Shown here: positions 28,701 to 37,312 of the stretch, one piece after another
Layout: each line of letters starts with the position of its first letter
Numbering within the stretch: the first letter of the stretch is position 1
Origin: Sphingobacterium sp.
GTDB lineage: Bacteria; Bacteroidota; Bacteroidia; Sphingobacteriales; Sphingobacteriaceae
Assembly: GCA_031253985.1 (NCBI GenBank)
Contig: JAIRVH010000223.1
Location: forward strand, 46,232-110,231
Length of the DNA: 64,000 bases
Reading direction: 5' to 3'
The notes under the pieces: model-generated
Database searches by the model: none
Seen by the model: only the letters and a program-made list of their open reading frames with translations
Told to the model about the DNA's origin: nothing
Position numbers and translations under genes: made by a program

Positions 28701-28824
28701 GAAGTATAGTGGCTTCTCTCCTGAACTGGCCGGAGATGGAAGCCCAAATCTAACATCCGGGATAGAGCTCTCAGCTTATCCAACCACACGTAATTTCCTT
28801 TTTGGACTTAACATGCAATTTTAA
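25717..28824 (+). CDS. SusC/RagA-type TonB-dependent transporter of PUL2
   Basis: 1035 residues with a short signal peptide (LFLTSMVVSVAYGQ), a carboxypeptidase-like regulatory domain, EEVVVIGYGTQKKADLTGSISSL, a TonB plug and a long barrel ending NFLFGLNMQF. Reading by eye, the DNA is AT-richer and its codon use more A/T-ending than PUL1. With susD it would import oligosaccharides; the downstream GH144-type and GH3 genes suggest beta-1,2-gluco-oligosaccharides. Confidence 0.95.
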   Translation: MRNLSALFLTSMVVSVAYGQTSIQGVVKDGSSMISMPGVTISIKGKAVSTKTDATGKFQINASPTDSLVFNFLGYRTQTVYIGNQTQLNVFLENQNQALEEVVVIGYGTQKKADLTGSISSLKSSDITKQPAMSAMQSIQGKAAGINIIANEAPGSSPNVIVRGLGTALGGRNPLYIVDGIAQMDINNINPSDIESMDVLKDASSASIYGLRAANGVIIVTTKKGKTGTLSINYESYAGLKTVLNKVKMANASQFSQYANEYWASTGEKFSLAPQQTYDTDWYDELLKTGSVFNNAVNISGGTEKIDYFVSANNFTENGILDGSKYVRNTIRNNNVYKFLNNRLKFSQNVNLTLTNSTPKPYSAFNTAYRQAPIMPILYDNGRYATGYYNQTTGLGGLTGAPNDIMAKLNDEGNPLYEVLRQNEKINTLRLQGSFEGEFKITDYLKVNSRIGGNKFYSKQRVFTNIKDRWLNANPQKTDQDFAANKAASSDDIQFANNSLNYVDLEQFRWSWENFLTFNKSFDKHHIEAVLGMSREKYDINSMSSMTGYDVPEKEQYWNINLANSTQGADYDRIALQTYYTPRALASYFGRVQYNYDSKYYLTATLRRDGSSVFRNTGKYWGTFPSVGLGWTVTNEDFMKDATWINLLKVRGNWGKLGNQDIPLNVSTILQSPESSNYNYVFGPEQNMVFGSAYGTPAKNLSWEVTEETGAGLDFAFLNNQLSGSIDYYHKMNTNAILLVTPTYTSAYEEKFYDHGAKILNQGVELALNWNKSISSDFSYNVGINYAYNKNTVKEVKAAYDGDQGGSLNNGELTKQLRVGQPIYGWWMYETNGVFQDDNDVKNYPSNGPARPGYLKFKDQNEDGIIDTRDRVFFGSFLPSSTYGINLGINYKAIDFNLSGYGVSGNKVYNGLRSARMNAGQNVDLETFENRWTPENHTNAHPGADRSYLPSNYYLESGSYFRINNITLGYTFNNLYSSKSKLRLYVTAQNPFMFTKYSGFSPELAGDGSPNLTSGIELSAYPTTRNFLFGLNMQF

Positions 28825-28844
28825 TCACCTTAGTTTTGAAGACA

Positions 28845-30275
28845 ATGAAAATTAACAAACTTTATATAGCAATTCTTCTAAGTGGAGGCATTGCGCTGCA
28901 GTCTTGTAAAGACAATAGTTTTCTTGATGTTCCGTCAAAAGAACGTGTAGAAGCCGAAGATAGCGAAACTGTCAATACACCCGAACAATTCGTTAACGGC
29001 ATCTATGGCATGTTTACTGATTGGGATTACGCTTTTTCTTTTTTAGGCATAACAGAAATGATTTCTGACAACGCAGATAAAGGTAGTTCAGCAACCGACG
29101 CAGGAGGAGACAAATTATTATTAGACAATCTGACCTACACATCTACTGCAGGTTCATTCAAATCGATGTGGATCCGCTGGTACAAATCAATAGGCAGAGC
29201 AACACAGGCAATTGAATACACCGAAAAATTTGGATTGACGGACGAAACTTATAAAAACAGATTGATTGCTGAAGCCCGTTTTTTGCGTGCCCTGAATTAT
29301 TTCTACCTTGTACGTGGATGGGGTGATGTGCCTATCCAAGACCGTGATTTGATAAAGAGAGAACCCGCAGCTGAAGTATACGCCTATATTGAAGCTGATC
29401 TACAGTTTGCTATAGACAACTTACCTGTTAAATCTGCCTATGCGGCAAAAGATTTGGGTAGGGCAACGAAAGGTGCCGCGCAAGGGTTGCTATCTAAAGT
29501 ATATTTATACCAAAATAAATGGCAACAAGCTGCTGATATGGCAAAAGCGGTTATTAATTCTGGGGGCTATAGCCTAGAAACTGATTATGCAAAAATCTGG
29601 CGATTAGAAGGGGAAAATGGTCCTGAATCGCTCTTTGAATGGCAGGCCCGGGGTAGTTCAATTGCCCATGGTATTCAGCAATATAGTCAAGTGCAAGCGC
29701 CTCGTGGAGGAGCAGTCAATTTAGGCTGGGGTTTTAATATCCCAAGTCAAAACCTATTGGATGCCTTCAATGCCGAAAAAGATAATATCCGCCGTGATGC
29801 AACAATTATTTTCAGGGGTGAAACTCTGTACGATGGCCGTCTGATAGACAACGGTGTTGAAAATCCGATGTATAATGAAAAAGCGTATTCTTCTGCGAAC
29901 GGCGGAGCCGGTGACACAGATAAAAACGTGCGCTATCTCCGTCTAGGTGAAATTTATCTTATCCTGGCTGAAGCTGCAAATGAGGTTGGGAATAGCAGCG
30001 AGGCGCTGAATGCACTGAATACTGTCCGTACACGGGTGAAATTAGCCAATGTAACGACAACAGACCAAGCACAGCTACGCCAACTGATCTGGAAAGAAAG
30101 ACGGCTTGAATTAGCGTTTGAGCACGACCGATGGTTCGATCTGATCCGTACAAAACAGGCAAAAACAGCCATGGCTGCAAATGGAAAAACGTTCCAGGAT
30201 AAAATGATGCTTTTCCCGATTCCAGAAGATCAACGTATCCAGACACCTGACATGCCGCAAAATAGCGGTTGGTAA
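28845..30275 (+). CDS. SusD-like glycan-binding lipoprotein of PUL2
   Basis: The track uses a TTG at 28836; the ATG at 28845 gives MKINKLYIAILLSGGIALQSCKDN, a clean lipoprotein signal with lipobox LQSC. About 476 residues. SusD features include ARFLRALNYFYLVRGWGDVPI and the C-terminal ERRLELAFEHDRWFDLIRT. It starts 20 bp after susC. A strong hairpin terminator follows 21 bp after its stop. Confidence 0.94.
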   Translation: MKINKLYIAILLSGGIALQSCKDNSFLDVPSKERVEAEDSETVNTPEQFVNGIYGMFTDWDYAFSFLGITEMISDNADKGSSATDAGGDKLLLDNLTYTSTAGSFKSMWIRWYKSIGRATQAIEYTEKFGLTDETYKNRLIAEARFLRALNYFYLVRGWGDVPIQDRDLIKREPAAEVYAYIEADLQFAIDNLPVKSAYAAKDLGRATKGAAQGLLSKVYLYQNKWQQAADMAKAVINSGGYSLETDYAKIWRLEGENGPESLFEWQARGSSIAHGIQQYSQVQAPRGGAVNLGWGFNIPSQNLLDAFNAEKDNIRRDATIIFRGETLYDGRLIDNGVENPMYNEKAYSSANGGAGDTDKNVRYLRLGEIYLILAEAANEVGNSSEALNALNTVRTRVKLANVTTTDQAQLRQLIWKERRLELAFEHDRWFDLIRTKQAKTAMAANGKTFQDKMMLFPIPEDQRIQTPDMPQNSGW

Positions 30276-30296
30276 CTATTTATACAAAATAACTCC

Positions 30297-30330
30297 GTTC
30301 AAACGGCCTTTGGCCGTTTGAACATTTTTT
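30297..30330 (+). terminator. Intrinsic terminator/attenuator inside PUL2, between susD and the GH144-type gene
   Basis: A perfect 12-bp stem GTTCAAACGGCC (30297-30308), loop TTT, GGCCGTTTGAAC (30312-30323) is followed by ATTTTTT. The next gene starts only about 20 bases later on the same strand, with no obvious separate promoter, so partial read-through is expected. It would set transporter mRNA above enzyme mRNA or stabilise the susCD 3' end. Confidence 0.85.
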
Positions 30331-30351
30331 CAAGAATTAAACAACATATCC

Positions 30352-31737
30352 ATGAGAAAACGAATAGCATATCCTGCTCTTACCGGTATAGCTTTGGCGC
30401 TTATTCTCAGCAGTTCGTGCCAAAATACGACCACTGGTAGCCCAGACAGTCCCTCAAAAATTGATTCAACCAGCGGAAGCAAGATCAATGAAGATTCGCT
30501 ATTGACCAATATTCAGCAACATACATTTCAATATTTTTGGGAAGGTGCTGAACCTACTTCCGGCCTTGCTAGAGAACGCATCCATATGGATGGTGTTTAC
30601 ACCCAAAATGATCGTAATATCGTGACCATAGGTGGCAGTGGCTTCGGACTCATGGGTATGATCGTCGCGATGGAACGGGGTTTTATCAGTCAGGAACAAG
30701 GCCTTCAAAAGCTGGATCACATCATGGACTATCTTGGCAAAATCGAACGATTTAAAGGAGCTTGGGCACACTGGTACGATGGAGAACTGGGTACAGCGAA
30801 ACCGTTCAGTGAAAAAGATAACGGTGGCGACATTGTTGAAACGGCATTCTTAGCCCAAGGCCTAATCGCCATTCGGGAGTACCTAAAGGATAAAGGTGAT
30901 TCCGCTCAGCAGGTTGCCCAAAAAGCAGATAAACTATGGAAAGAAATCAATTGGAATCACTATACAAACGGACAAAATGTTATTTATTGGCATTGGAGTC
31001 CAAAATTTAACTTCCAGCAAAATCATCCCGTCAGAGGATATGATGAATGTCTGATCACCTATATCTTAGCCGCTTCCTCTCCTACTTATCCGATTGCACC
31101 CCAAGTGTATCATGAGGGTTGGGCAAGATCTGGAGCCATTAAAAGCTCCGCTAAAAAATATGACATTCCACTCGTGCTGAAGCACAATGCCAAAGAAGGT
31201 GAAGTGGGTCCGCTTTTCTGGGAACATTACTCCTATTTAGGATTGAGCCCTAAAGGATTAAAAGATCAATATGCAGATTATTGGGAAGCGGCAAGCAATC
31301 ATGTTAAGATCAATTTAGCATACGCAGATCTGAACCCGAAAGGTTACAAAGGTTATGGTTCAACGAAAGGCTGGGGCTGGACGGCCAGCTATTCCATCAA
31401 CGGCTACGATGCGCATCATCCAGACAACGACCCCGGTGTGATCTCACCGACAGCGGCTTTATCGTCTATGCCCTATACCCCACATGAAAGCATACAATTT
31501 GCACAATACTTAAACAATCAGCTCGGAAATAAAATCTGGGGTAAATATGGCTACTATGATGCCTACAGTGAAACCGCAAATTGGTATCCACAACGTTATC
31601 TAGCCATCGATCAGGGCACCATTATCGTCATGATCGAAAATTACAGAACAGGAAAAATCTGGGATCTATTTATGCAGGCCCCAGAAATTCAACAAGGACT
31701 AAAGAAACTCGGTTTTACCAGTCCTTATTTAAAGTAG
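30352..31737 (+). CDS. GH144-type enzyme (PF10091 'glucoamylase-like'), candidate endo-beta-1,2-glucanase
   Basis: 461 residues with a lipoprotein signal (ALILSSSCQNT). The core fits the PF10091 family: NIQQHTFQYFWEGAEPTSGLARER, GGSGFGLMGMIVAMERGFIS, GDIVETAFLAQGLIAIREY, GYDECLITYILAASSPTYPI and a C-terminal NWYPQRYLAIDQGTIIVMIENYRTGKIWDLFM. Bacteroidota members of this family are classified as GH144, whose founding enzyme from Chitinophaga cuts beta-1,2-glucan to sophoro-oligosaccharides. With susCD upstream and a GH3 downstream, that role is likely here. A surface or periplasmic lipoprotein location is inferred from the lipobox. Confidence 0.82.
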   Translation: MRKRIAYPALTGIALALILSSSCQNTTTGSPDSPSKIDSTSGSKINEDSLLTNIQQHTFQYFWEGAEPTSGLARERIHMDGVYTQNDRNIVTIGGSGFGLMGMIVAMERGFISQEQGLQKLDHIMDYLGKIERFKGAWAHWYDGELGTAKPFSEKDNGGDIVETAFLAQGLIAIREYLKDKGDSAQQVAQKADKLWKEINWNHYTNGQNVIYWHWSPKFNFQQNHPVRGYDECLITYILAASSPTYPIAPQVYHEGWARSGAIKSSAKKYDIPLVLKHNAKEGEVGPLFWEHYSYLGLSPKGLKDQYADYWEAASNHVKINLAYADLNPKGYKGYGSTKGWGWTASYSINGYDAHHPDNDPGVISPTAALSSMPYTPHESIQFAQYLNNQLGNKIWGKYGYYDAYSETANWYPQRYLAIDQGTIIVMIENYRTGKIWDLFMQAPEIQQGLKKLGFTSPYLK

Positions 31738-31902
31738 TGGCCTATGGAATCATTTTCAATCCGTCACACGTTGAAAATGGTTCCTTCCACGAAAATGATA
31801 GGACATCCGATCAAGAAAGATCAAGGATCATCTTGAACGCTTGACATATACTTACCATGTAGCGCGGAAAGCAAAATCCATGCGCGCAAAAAAAATAATA
31901 CG

Positions 31903-34179
31903 ATGAAAAAAGTAGTAGGTACTTTCCTTCTTGCATTTCTCGCCTGGCATACAAGTCCGGCCCAGTCCAATCAGAAAATGGACCGATTCATTGATCAGCT
32001 TATGGCTAAGATGACTGTCGAAGAAAAGATTGGACAACTAAATCTGGTCACCGGCGGTGAAGCGACGACCGGTACGACTGTGTCCACCGATGTCGACGCA
32101 AAAATTAGAAATGGTCAAATCGGTGGTATTTTCAGCATGAGTACACCAGCGAAAATCCGCAAAACACAGGAAATAGCGATCAAACAATCCCGATTAAAAA
32201 TACCCATCATCTTTGGGATGGATGTCATTCACGGTTATCGCACGGTGTTCCCAATTCCCTTGGGACTTGCCGCGACCTGGGATATGAACCTGATTCGGCA
32301 ATCTGCACGTATAGCAGCAGAAGAAGCCACCGCCGATGGAATTAATTGGGCGTTTTCGCCCATGGTCGATATCTCACGCGATCCACGCTGGGGACGTATT
32401 TCCGAAGGTGCAGGTGAGGATACCTACCTGAGCTCGCGGGTTGCAGAAGCCATCGTTCATGGTTTCCAGGGTGATAATCTCGCTGCACACAACACCATGA
32501 TGGCCTGTGTCAAACATTTCGCCTTATATGGCGCTGCCGAAGGTGGCCGTGATTACAATAGCACGGACATGAGCCTTCACCGAATGTACAATGAATATTT
32601 ACCGCCTTACAAAGCGGCGTTAGATGCCGGAGCGGGAAGTATCATGACTTCTTTTAACGATATCAATGGTGTTCCTGCCTCAGCCAACAAATGGCTGATG
32701 ACGGATGTCTTACGCAAGCAGTGGGGCTTTAAAGGATTGGTCGTCACCGATTATACAGCCGTAAACGAATTAACGGCACACGGCCTCGGGGACCTTCAAC
32801 AGGTCTCTGCCTTAAGCCTGAATGCCGGGGTTGATATGGATATGGTCGGAGAAGGATTTCTGACAACGTTAAAAAAATCTTTGGATGCGGGAAAAGTCAA
32901 AATTGCAGATATTGACCGGGCTTGCCGTTTTGTTCTGGAAGCCAAGTATAAATTAGGCTTATTTGACGATCCCTATCGCTATTGCGATGAAAAGCGGGCC
33001 AAAACAGTGATCGGATCTGCTGCCAATCATGCCAAGGCCAGAGAAATTGCAGCAAAATCATTTGTCTTACTGAAAAATGAAAATCAGGCACTTCCATTAA
33101 AAAAATCCGGAACAGTGGCCGTTATTGGCCCATTAGCCAATTCGGGACCGAATATGCCGGGAACTTGGAGTGTCAGTGCTGAGCTAGACAAAACAGCTTC
33201 TTTAGTAGAGGGAATGAAGGCCGTATTAGGCAATCAGGTAAATATTCTCACCCACCTAGGAAGCAATCTGATGGAAGATCCCATTTACCAAAACCACGCA
33301 ACGATGTTTGGCCGTACAATCGCACGTGATTCCCGAAAAGAAGAAGAGATCATTGCCGATGCCGTAAAAGTTGCCCAACAGTCCGATGTGGTCATCGCTG
33401 CACTTGGTGAATCGTCAGAAATGTCAGGTGAAAGCTCCAGTCGCTCAGAACTGGACATTCCAAAAAATCAACAAAATCTGTTAAAAGCATTGTTGGCCAC
33501 AGGAAAACCAGTTGTACTTGTATTATTTACGGGTAGACCGCTCACGCTCGCCTGGGAAGATGCCCACGTACCGGCGATATTAAATGTCTGGTTTGGGGGA
33601 ACAGAAACCGGAAAAGCAGTAGCCGATGTGTTATTCGGAGATGTCGTTCCTTCGGGAAAGATTACCGCAACTTTCCCACGCAATGTTGGTCAGATTCCAA
33701 TTTATTATGCGCATAAAAACACCGGCAGACCTTATGGAAACTCGGGTGATTTTGAAAAATTCAAATCAAATTATCTCGATGTAAGCAATTCCCCACTCTA
33801 CCCTTTTGGTTATGGATTAAGTTATACGACGTTTACCTATGGTGAAATTCGTCTTGACCGCAACACAATTGACGATAAAGGTACGCTGCAAGCAAGTATC
33901 GACATCAGTAATACCGGAAATTATGATGCAGAAGAAACAGTGCAGCTGTATATCCAGGACTTGGTTGGCTCTGTCACCCGTCCCGTAAAAGAATTAAAAG
34001 GATTTCAAAAAATATTCCTCAAAAAAGGGGAGCAAAAAACCGTGACCTTTAAAATCAAGGTGGATGATCTCAAATTCTTCGACAACAACCTGAATTATGT
34101 GGCCGAACCCGGAAATTTCAAAGTCTACATAGGTCCCAACAGTCGCGATGTCAAAGAAAAAGCGTTTGAATTGCTTTAA
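31903..34179 (+). CDS. GH3 beta-glucosidase (BglX-like), likely acting on sophoro-oligosaccharides
   Basis: 758 residues with a signal peptide (TFLLAFLAWHTSPAQ), so periplasmic. GH3 N-terminal barrel with KHF (204-206) and the nucleophile D283 in LVVTDYTAVNEL; a GH3 C-terminal domain with AALGESSEMSGESSSRSEL, the usual acid/base region; and a C-terminal fibronectin-III-like domain (DAEETVQLYIQDLVGSVTRPVKELKGF). Domain order and length match BglX-type enzymes. It would split short beta-glucosides to glucose. It begins 165 bp after the GH144-type gene and ends at a bidirectional terminator. Confidence 0.9.
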   Translation: MKKVVGTFLLAFLAWHTSPAQSNQKMDRFIDQLMAKMTVEEKIGQLNLVTGGEATTGTTVSTDVDAKIRNGQIGGIFSMSTPAKIRKTQEIAIKQSRLKIPIIFGMDVIHGYRTVFPIPLGLAATWDMNLIRQSARIAAEEATADGINWAFSPMVDISRDPRWGRISEGAGEDTYLSSRVAEAIVHGFQGDNLAAHNTMMACVKHFALYGAAEGGRDYNSTDMSLHRMYNEYLPPYKAALDAGAGSIMTSFNDINGVPASANKWLMTDVLRKQWGFKGLVVTDYTAVNELTAHGLGDLQQVSALSLNAGVDMDMVGEGFLTTLKKSLDAGKVKIADIDRACRFVLEAKYKLGLFDDPYRYCDEKRAKTVIGSAANHAKAREIAAKSFVLLKNENQALPLKKSGTVAVIGPLANSGPNMPGTWSVSAELDKTASLVEGMKAVLGNQVNILTHLGSNLMEDPIYQNHATMFGRTIARDSRKEEEIIADAVKVAQQSDVVIAALGESSEMSGESSSRSELDIPKNQQNLLKALLATGKPVVLVLFTGRPLTLAWEDAHVPAILNVWFGGTETGKAVADVLFGDVVPSGKITATFPRNVGQIPIYYAHKNTGRPYGNSGDFEKFKSNYLDVSNSPLYPFGYGLSYTTFTYGEIRLDRNTIDDKGTLQASIDISNTGNYDAEETVQLYIQDLVGSVTRPVKELKGFQKIFLKKGEQKTVTFKIKVDDLKFFDNNLNYVAEPGNFKVYIGPNSRDVKEKAFELL

Positions 34180-34199
34180 ATCTATCACATCTGTATACG

Positions 34200-34235
34200 A
34201 ACAAGGCGGCACTTAGAAATAAGTGCCGCCTTGTT
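34200..34235. terminator. Bidirectional terminator between PUL2 and PUL3
   Basis: A perfect 16-bp inverted repeat AACAAGGCGGCACTTA-GAAA-TAAGTGCCGCCTTGTT with a GAAA tetraloop lies between two convergent genes (GH3 plus, sulfatase minus). T-runs are short on both sides, but the stem is long and GC-rich at its centre. Confidence 0.85.
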
Positions 34236-34259
34236 TATGATGAATGATTGTTAGTTCAC

Positions 34260-35624
34260 CTACTTCATATTCCCATCAAAGCTTTCAAACAGTAAACGTA
34301 GTTCGGCCGCTTTCTCCGGATAATACTTTAGAATATTAGTCCGTTCACTTGGGTCCCAGGCAATATTATGTAACTCTTCAATTGCATCATACGGCTTACC
34401 CGAAATTTGATTAACTCCGGCGGCTATCCGACGATATTTCCAGTCGCCCGATCTGACTGCTTCAACATGGCCATAATTCACTAAAAATATAGGCCTATGT
34501 GGCGTCTTTAAATCTTCCGTTTTACCATTCAGCAAAGAATCAATGGCCTGACCATCAATGGATTTTTTGGGCAATGATGCGCCAGTCCATTTGGCTATTG
34601 TGGGCAACACATCCAGGTTGCTGATTGCTTGCCGAATAACTTTCCCTTCTTGGGCATAGCCCTTTCCATAGACAATGAAAGGTACACGGACACCACCTTC
34701 TGTCGTTTCGGCTTTTGAACCTTTGAAGACACCTGCCGTGCCCACATGCCAATTTTTGGTGGCATGATCGTCAGACATCCGCGATGGATAGGCTATCCAG
34801 GGGCCATTATCACTTGAAAAAATTAAAATGGTATTATCGGCAAGGCCTTTTCGCTCAACAGTTTTCCAAAGCTCCGAAAAATTATGATCCAGTTCCTGCA
34901 TCACCGCACCAAGCGGGCCTGCATTTTGTTGATCGGCAAATCTGTTCTTTTTGTTGGCAAATGCCAAAGGGAGATGCGGGAAATTATGCGCATAGTATAA
35001 AAAGAATGGATGATCTTTATCTTGTTCTTCTATAAACTTCACTGTTTCTCTGTGATAAAGTGAGCTTAAGTCCGAATCATCGGGAGCAACAACTTCGGGT
35101 TTCCGATTCCGGAAGATCTTAATGACAGAATCGGTCTTTACATAGGGATCGCGGTAGTCATGGCTATACAGCATCCCATAAAAAGAATCGAAGCCCTGCT
35201 GATTGGGATGATGGTAGGACTGTTTGTCTCCGAGATGCCATTTTCCGACCAACGCTGTCCGATAGCCTACTTTTTTTAATAATTCGGCAATCGTTTCCTC
35301 CTCATCAGGTAAACCTAAATCGGAGCCTGGACCAATGGGTGCCGGGAGGTTATAACGTGAAGCATATCTTCCGGTTAGTAATGAAGCTCTCGAAGGCGTA
35401 CACGAAGGCGTAGAAACCATAAAGTTTGTTGCTCTCACACCCTTACTGGCGATCGAATCCAAAAAAGGGGTGGAAATATTCGGACTTCCGTAACAACCAA
35501 TGTCGCTATAACCGAGATCATCGGTCAGAATCAAGATAATGTTAGGCTTTTTTTGCTGGGCATTGGCCAAAGCCACCAGTAAAAATAAAGCCATAGAGGT
35601 CATCAGTTTAGTGTATCGCATCAT
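34260..35624 (-). CDS. Type I (formylglycine-dependent) sulfatase
   Basis: I start at the ATG pair at 35624 ([23 protein letters not shown] signal peptide) rather than the track GTG at 35654. About 454 residues. The N-terminal metal-binding motif [19 protein letters not shown] and the sulfatase signature [15 protein letters not shown] (Cys75, the residue converted to formylglycine; Cys type) are intact, as is VGKWHLG. It removes sulfate esters from a glycan in the periplasm. It needs a sulfatase-maturing enzyme, which is not in this window. It begins 43 bp after susD and forms an operon with it. The sulfatase subfamily cannot be fixed by eye. Confidence 0.92.
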   Translation of the reverse strand: MMRYTKLMTSMALFLLVALANAQQKKPNIILILTDDLGYSDIGCYGSPNISTPFLDSIASKGVRATNFMVSTPSCTPSRASLLTGRYASRYNLPAPIGPGSDLGLPDEEETIAELLKKVGYRTALVGKWHLGDKQSYHHPNQQGFDSFYGMLYSHDYRDPYVKTDSVIKIFRNRKPEVVAPDDSDLSSLYHRETVKFIEEQDKDHPFFLYYAHNFPHLPLAFANKKNRFADQQNAGPLGAVMQELDHNFSELWKTVERKGLADNTILIFSSDNGPWIAYPSRMSDDHATKNWHVGTAGVFKGSKAETTEGGVRVPFIVYGKGYAQEGKVIRQAISNLDVLPTIAKWTGASLPKKSIDGQAIDSLLNGKTEDLKTPHRPIFLVNYGHVEAVRSGDWKYRRIAAGVNQISGKPYDAIEELHNIAWDPSERTNILKYYPEKAAELRLLFESFDGNMK

Positions 35625-35667
35625 ATGTATATGAGTTAATTGGATTTGTGTCACAAGATAACAATTT

Positions 35668-37278
35668 TTACCAATTTGGATTCTGTTTCAGATTCGGATT
35701 GAGATTGATTTCCCGTTGTGGAATAGGCCAGAGATAATGCTTTTTCGCATCAAAAACACGGCTTTCCGAAGCGGCCTCAACAACAGCTGTCTCCCCCTTG
35801 TTATTTTGATATGTGATGCCGTAAACTTTGCCCGGAACTATATTTTCGGCGGTTTTCCATCGTCTTATATCCGCAAGATGCAGTCCTTCGAAAGCCAGTT
35901 CCACCGTACGCTCCCGACGAACCAGCTGACGAAGCTGAGACTGATTGAGCTGGTTACTGACCGGCGGAAGTTTGACATCAGTACGCCCGCTTCTAACCTG
36001 ATTGATCGCATCATATACATTTGCATCAATTTCGCCAAGCTCAATCTTTGCCTCCGCATAGGTCAATAATACTTCCGCATAACGTAATAGTATAATATTC
36101 AAACCGCTCTTGGAAGGATTAGCCAGATCTTTTTTATCGATATATTTTTTGATGTTAAAGCCGGTTGTAGAAGCGATATAGGTACTCCCTACCGCATCAG
36201 CAGTACCACTGTTGGGTGCAGGATGAAAAATAGCCCCATTTGGAAGCGGATCGCCATCCAAAAAAATTGAAAGAGCAAGCCTGGAATCCCGATTTTTAGA
36301 GGGATTTTTGGGGTCATAACCACTATTGGCATCCGTAATGATCAGTCCACTGGAAGTTTCGTAAATATCTGTCAGCGCTTTGGTCGGCACATAGGTACTT
36401 TGCCCATTCTGCTGACTATAAGGTGCTAATAGGTTAAAAACACTTTGTGTGTATATATTCTCCAGAAATTGCTTATCTAACAACACCTCTTTATTATTTT
36501 CGGCCGCATACGTAAAAAGATTTGCATACAAGGGGTATAGCTCAAATCGTCTGCTATCGATAATGGCTTTTGCTGCTTTTGCGGAAGCGGCAAAACGTCC
36601 GGCATACAGATCTGCCCGGGCTTTCAGTCCCAAGGCTGCCCAACGGGTTATCCTTCCAACATCGTTGCTCGTATAGCTTTCAGGTAAACTCGCTGCAGCC
36701 TGATCCAGTTCGCTATCGATAAAATCATAGATTTCAGCGAGCGTCGCTTGTTGTACTTCCCTTCCTTCCTGTAGCGTCAATGTTGCCTTTACCAAGGGAA
36801 CTGCACCGAATAAATAGGCCAATTTGATGTATTGGTACGCACGCAATACACGTGCTTCGCCGATATATCGAGCAATCAGTGTTTCATCTTTGCTGCCCTC
36901 GATCTTGCCAACATTGGCTAAAAAATAATTGGCCGCTCCAATTCCTTTGTATGCATTGCTCCATGTATTGTACAAGCGGGAGCTTGAAGCGTCGTAGGTC
37001 CCAAGCTCGATATACGCGTCAACAGCGAATGGCTGATTGACATGGGCAATATCTGTCAATGCATCCAAAGAGAATATTTCCGCGCCATCAAGATCATTGT
37101 AAAGGGCATTGACAGCCAGTTCTGCATCAACTTGACTCTTCCAGAATATATTTTCCGACAACCGATCTGTCGGCACTGAATCCAACAGATTCTTATCGCA
37201 GCCAAATAGCGTGCAAGACAGGAGTCCAAGGCAAAAAAGCAGGTTTCTTTTATGGTATAGATATTTGTAAAAATTCAT
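35668..37278 (-). CDS. SusD-like lipoprotein of PUL3
   Basis: 536 residues; lipobox [23 protein letters not shown]. SusD features: [22 protein letters not shown] and [21 protein letters not shown], ending at [10 protein letters not shown]. It binds the PUL3 ligand at the surface, presumably a sulfated glycan given the sulfatase next door. Confidence 0.94.
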   Translation of the reverse strand: MNFYKYLYHKRNLLFCLGLLSCTLFGCDKNLLDSVPTDRLSENIFWKSQVDAELAVNALYNDLDGAEIFSLDALTDIAHVNQPFAVDAYIELGTYDASSSRLYNTWSNAYKGIGAANYFLANVGKIEGSKDETLIARYIGEARVLRAYQYIKLAYLFGAVPLVKATLTLQEGREVQQATLAEIYDFIDSELDQAAASLPESYTSNDVGRITRWAALGLKARADLYAGRFAASAKAAKAIIDSRRFELYPLYANLFTYAAENNKEVLLDKQFLENIYTQSVFNLLAPYSQQNGQSTYVPTKALTDIYETSSGLIITDANSGYDPKNPSKNRDSRLALSIFLDGDPLPNGAIFHPAPNSGTADAVGSTYIASTTGFNIKKYIDKKDLANPSKSGLNIILLRYAEVLLTYAEAKIELGEIDANVYDAINQVRSGRTDVKLPPVSNQLNQSQLRQLVRRERTVELAFEGLHLADIRRWKTAENIVPGKVYGITYQNNKGETAVVEAASESRVFDAKKHYLWPIPQREINLNPNLKQNPNW

Positions 37279-37312
37279 TATTCTTCAATTATAAATGATA
37301 TAAACAATCACA

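Noticed and set aside
31738-31902. Separate promoter or hairpin between the GH144-type and GH3 genes
   Set aside because: Repeated GATC/CTTGA words are visible but no stable stem, -7 box or T-run.
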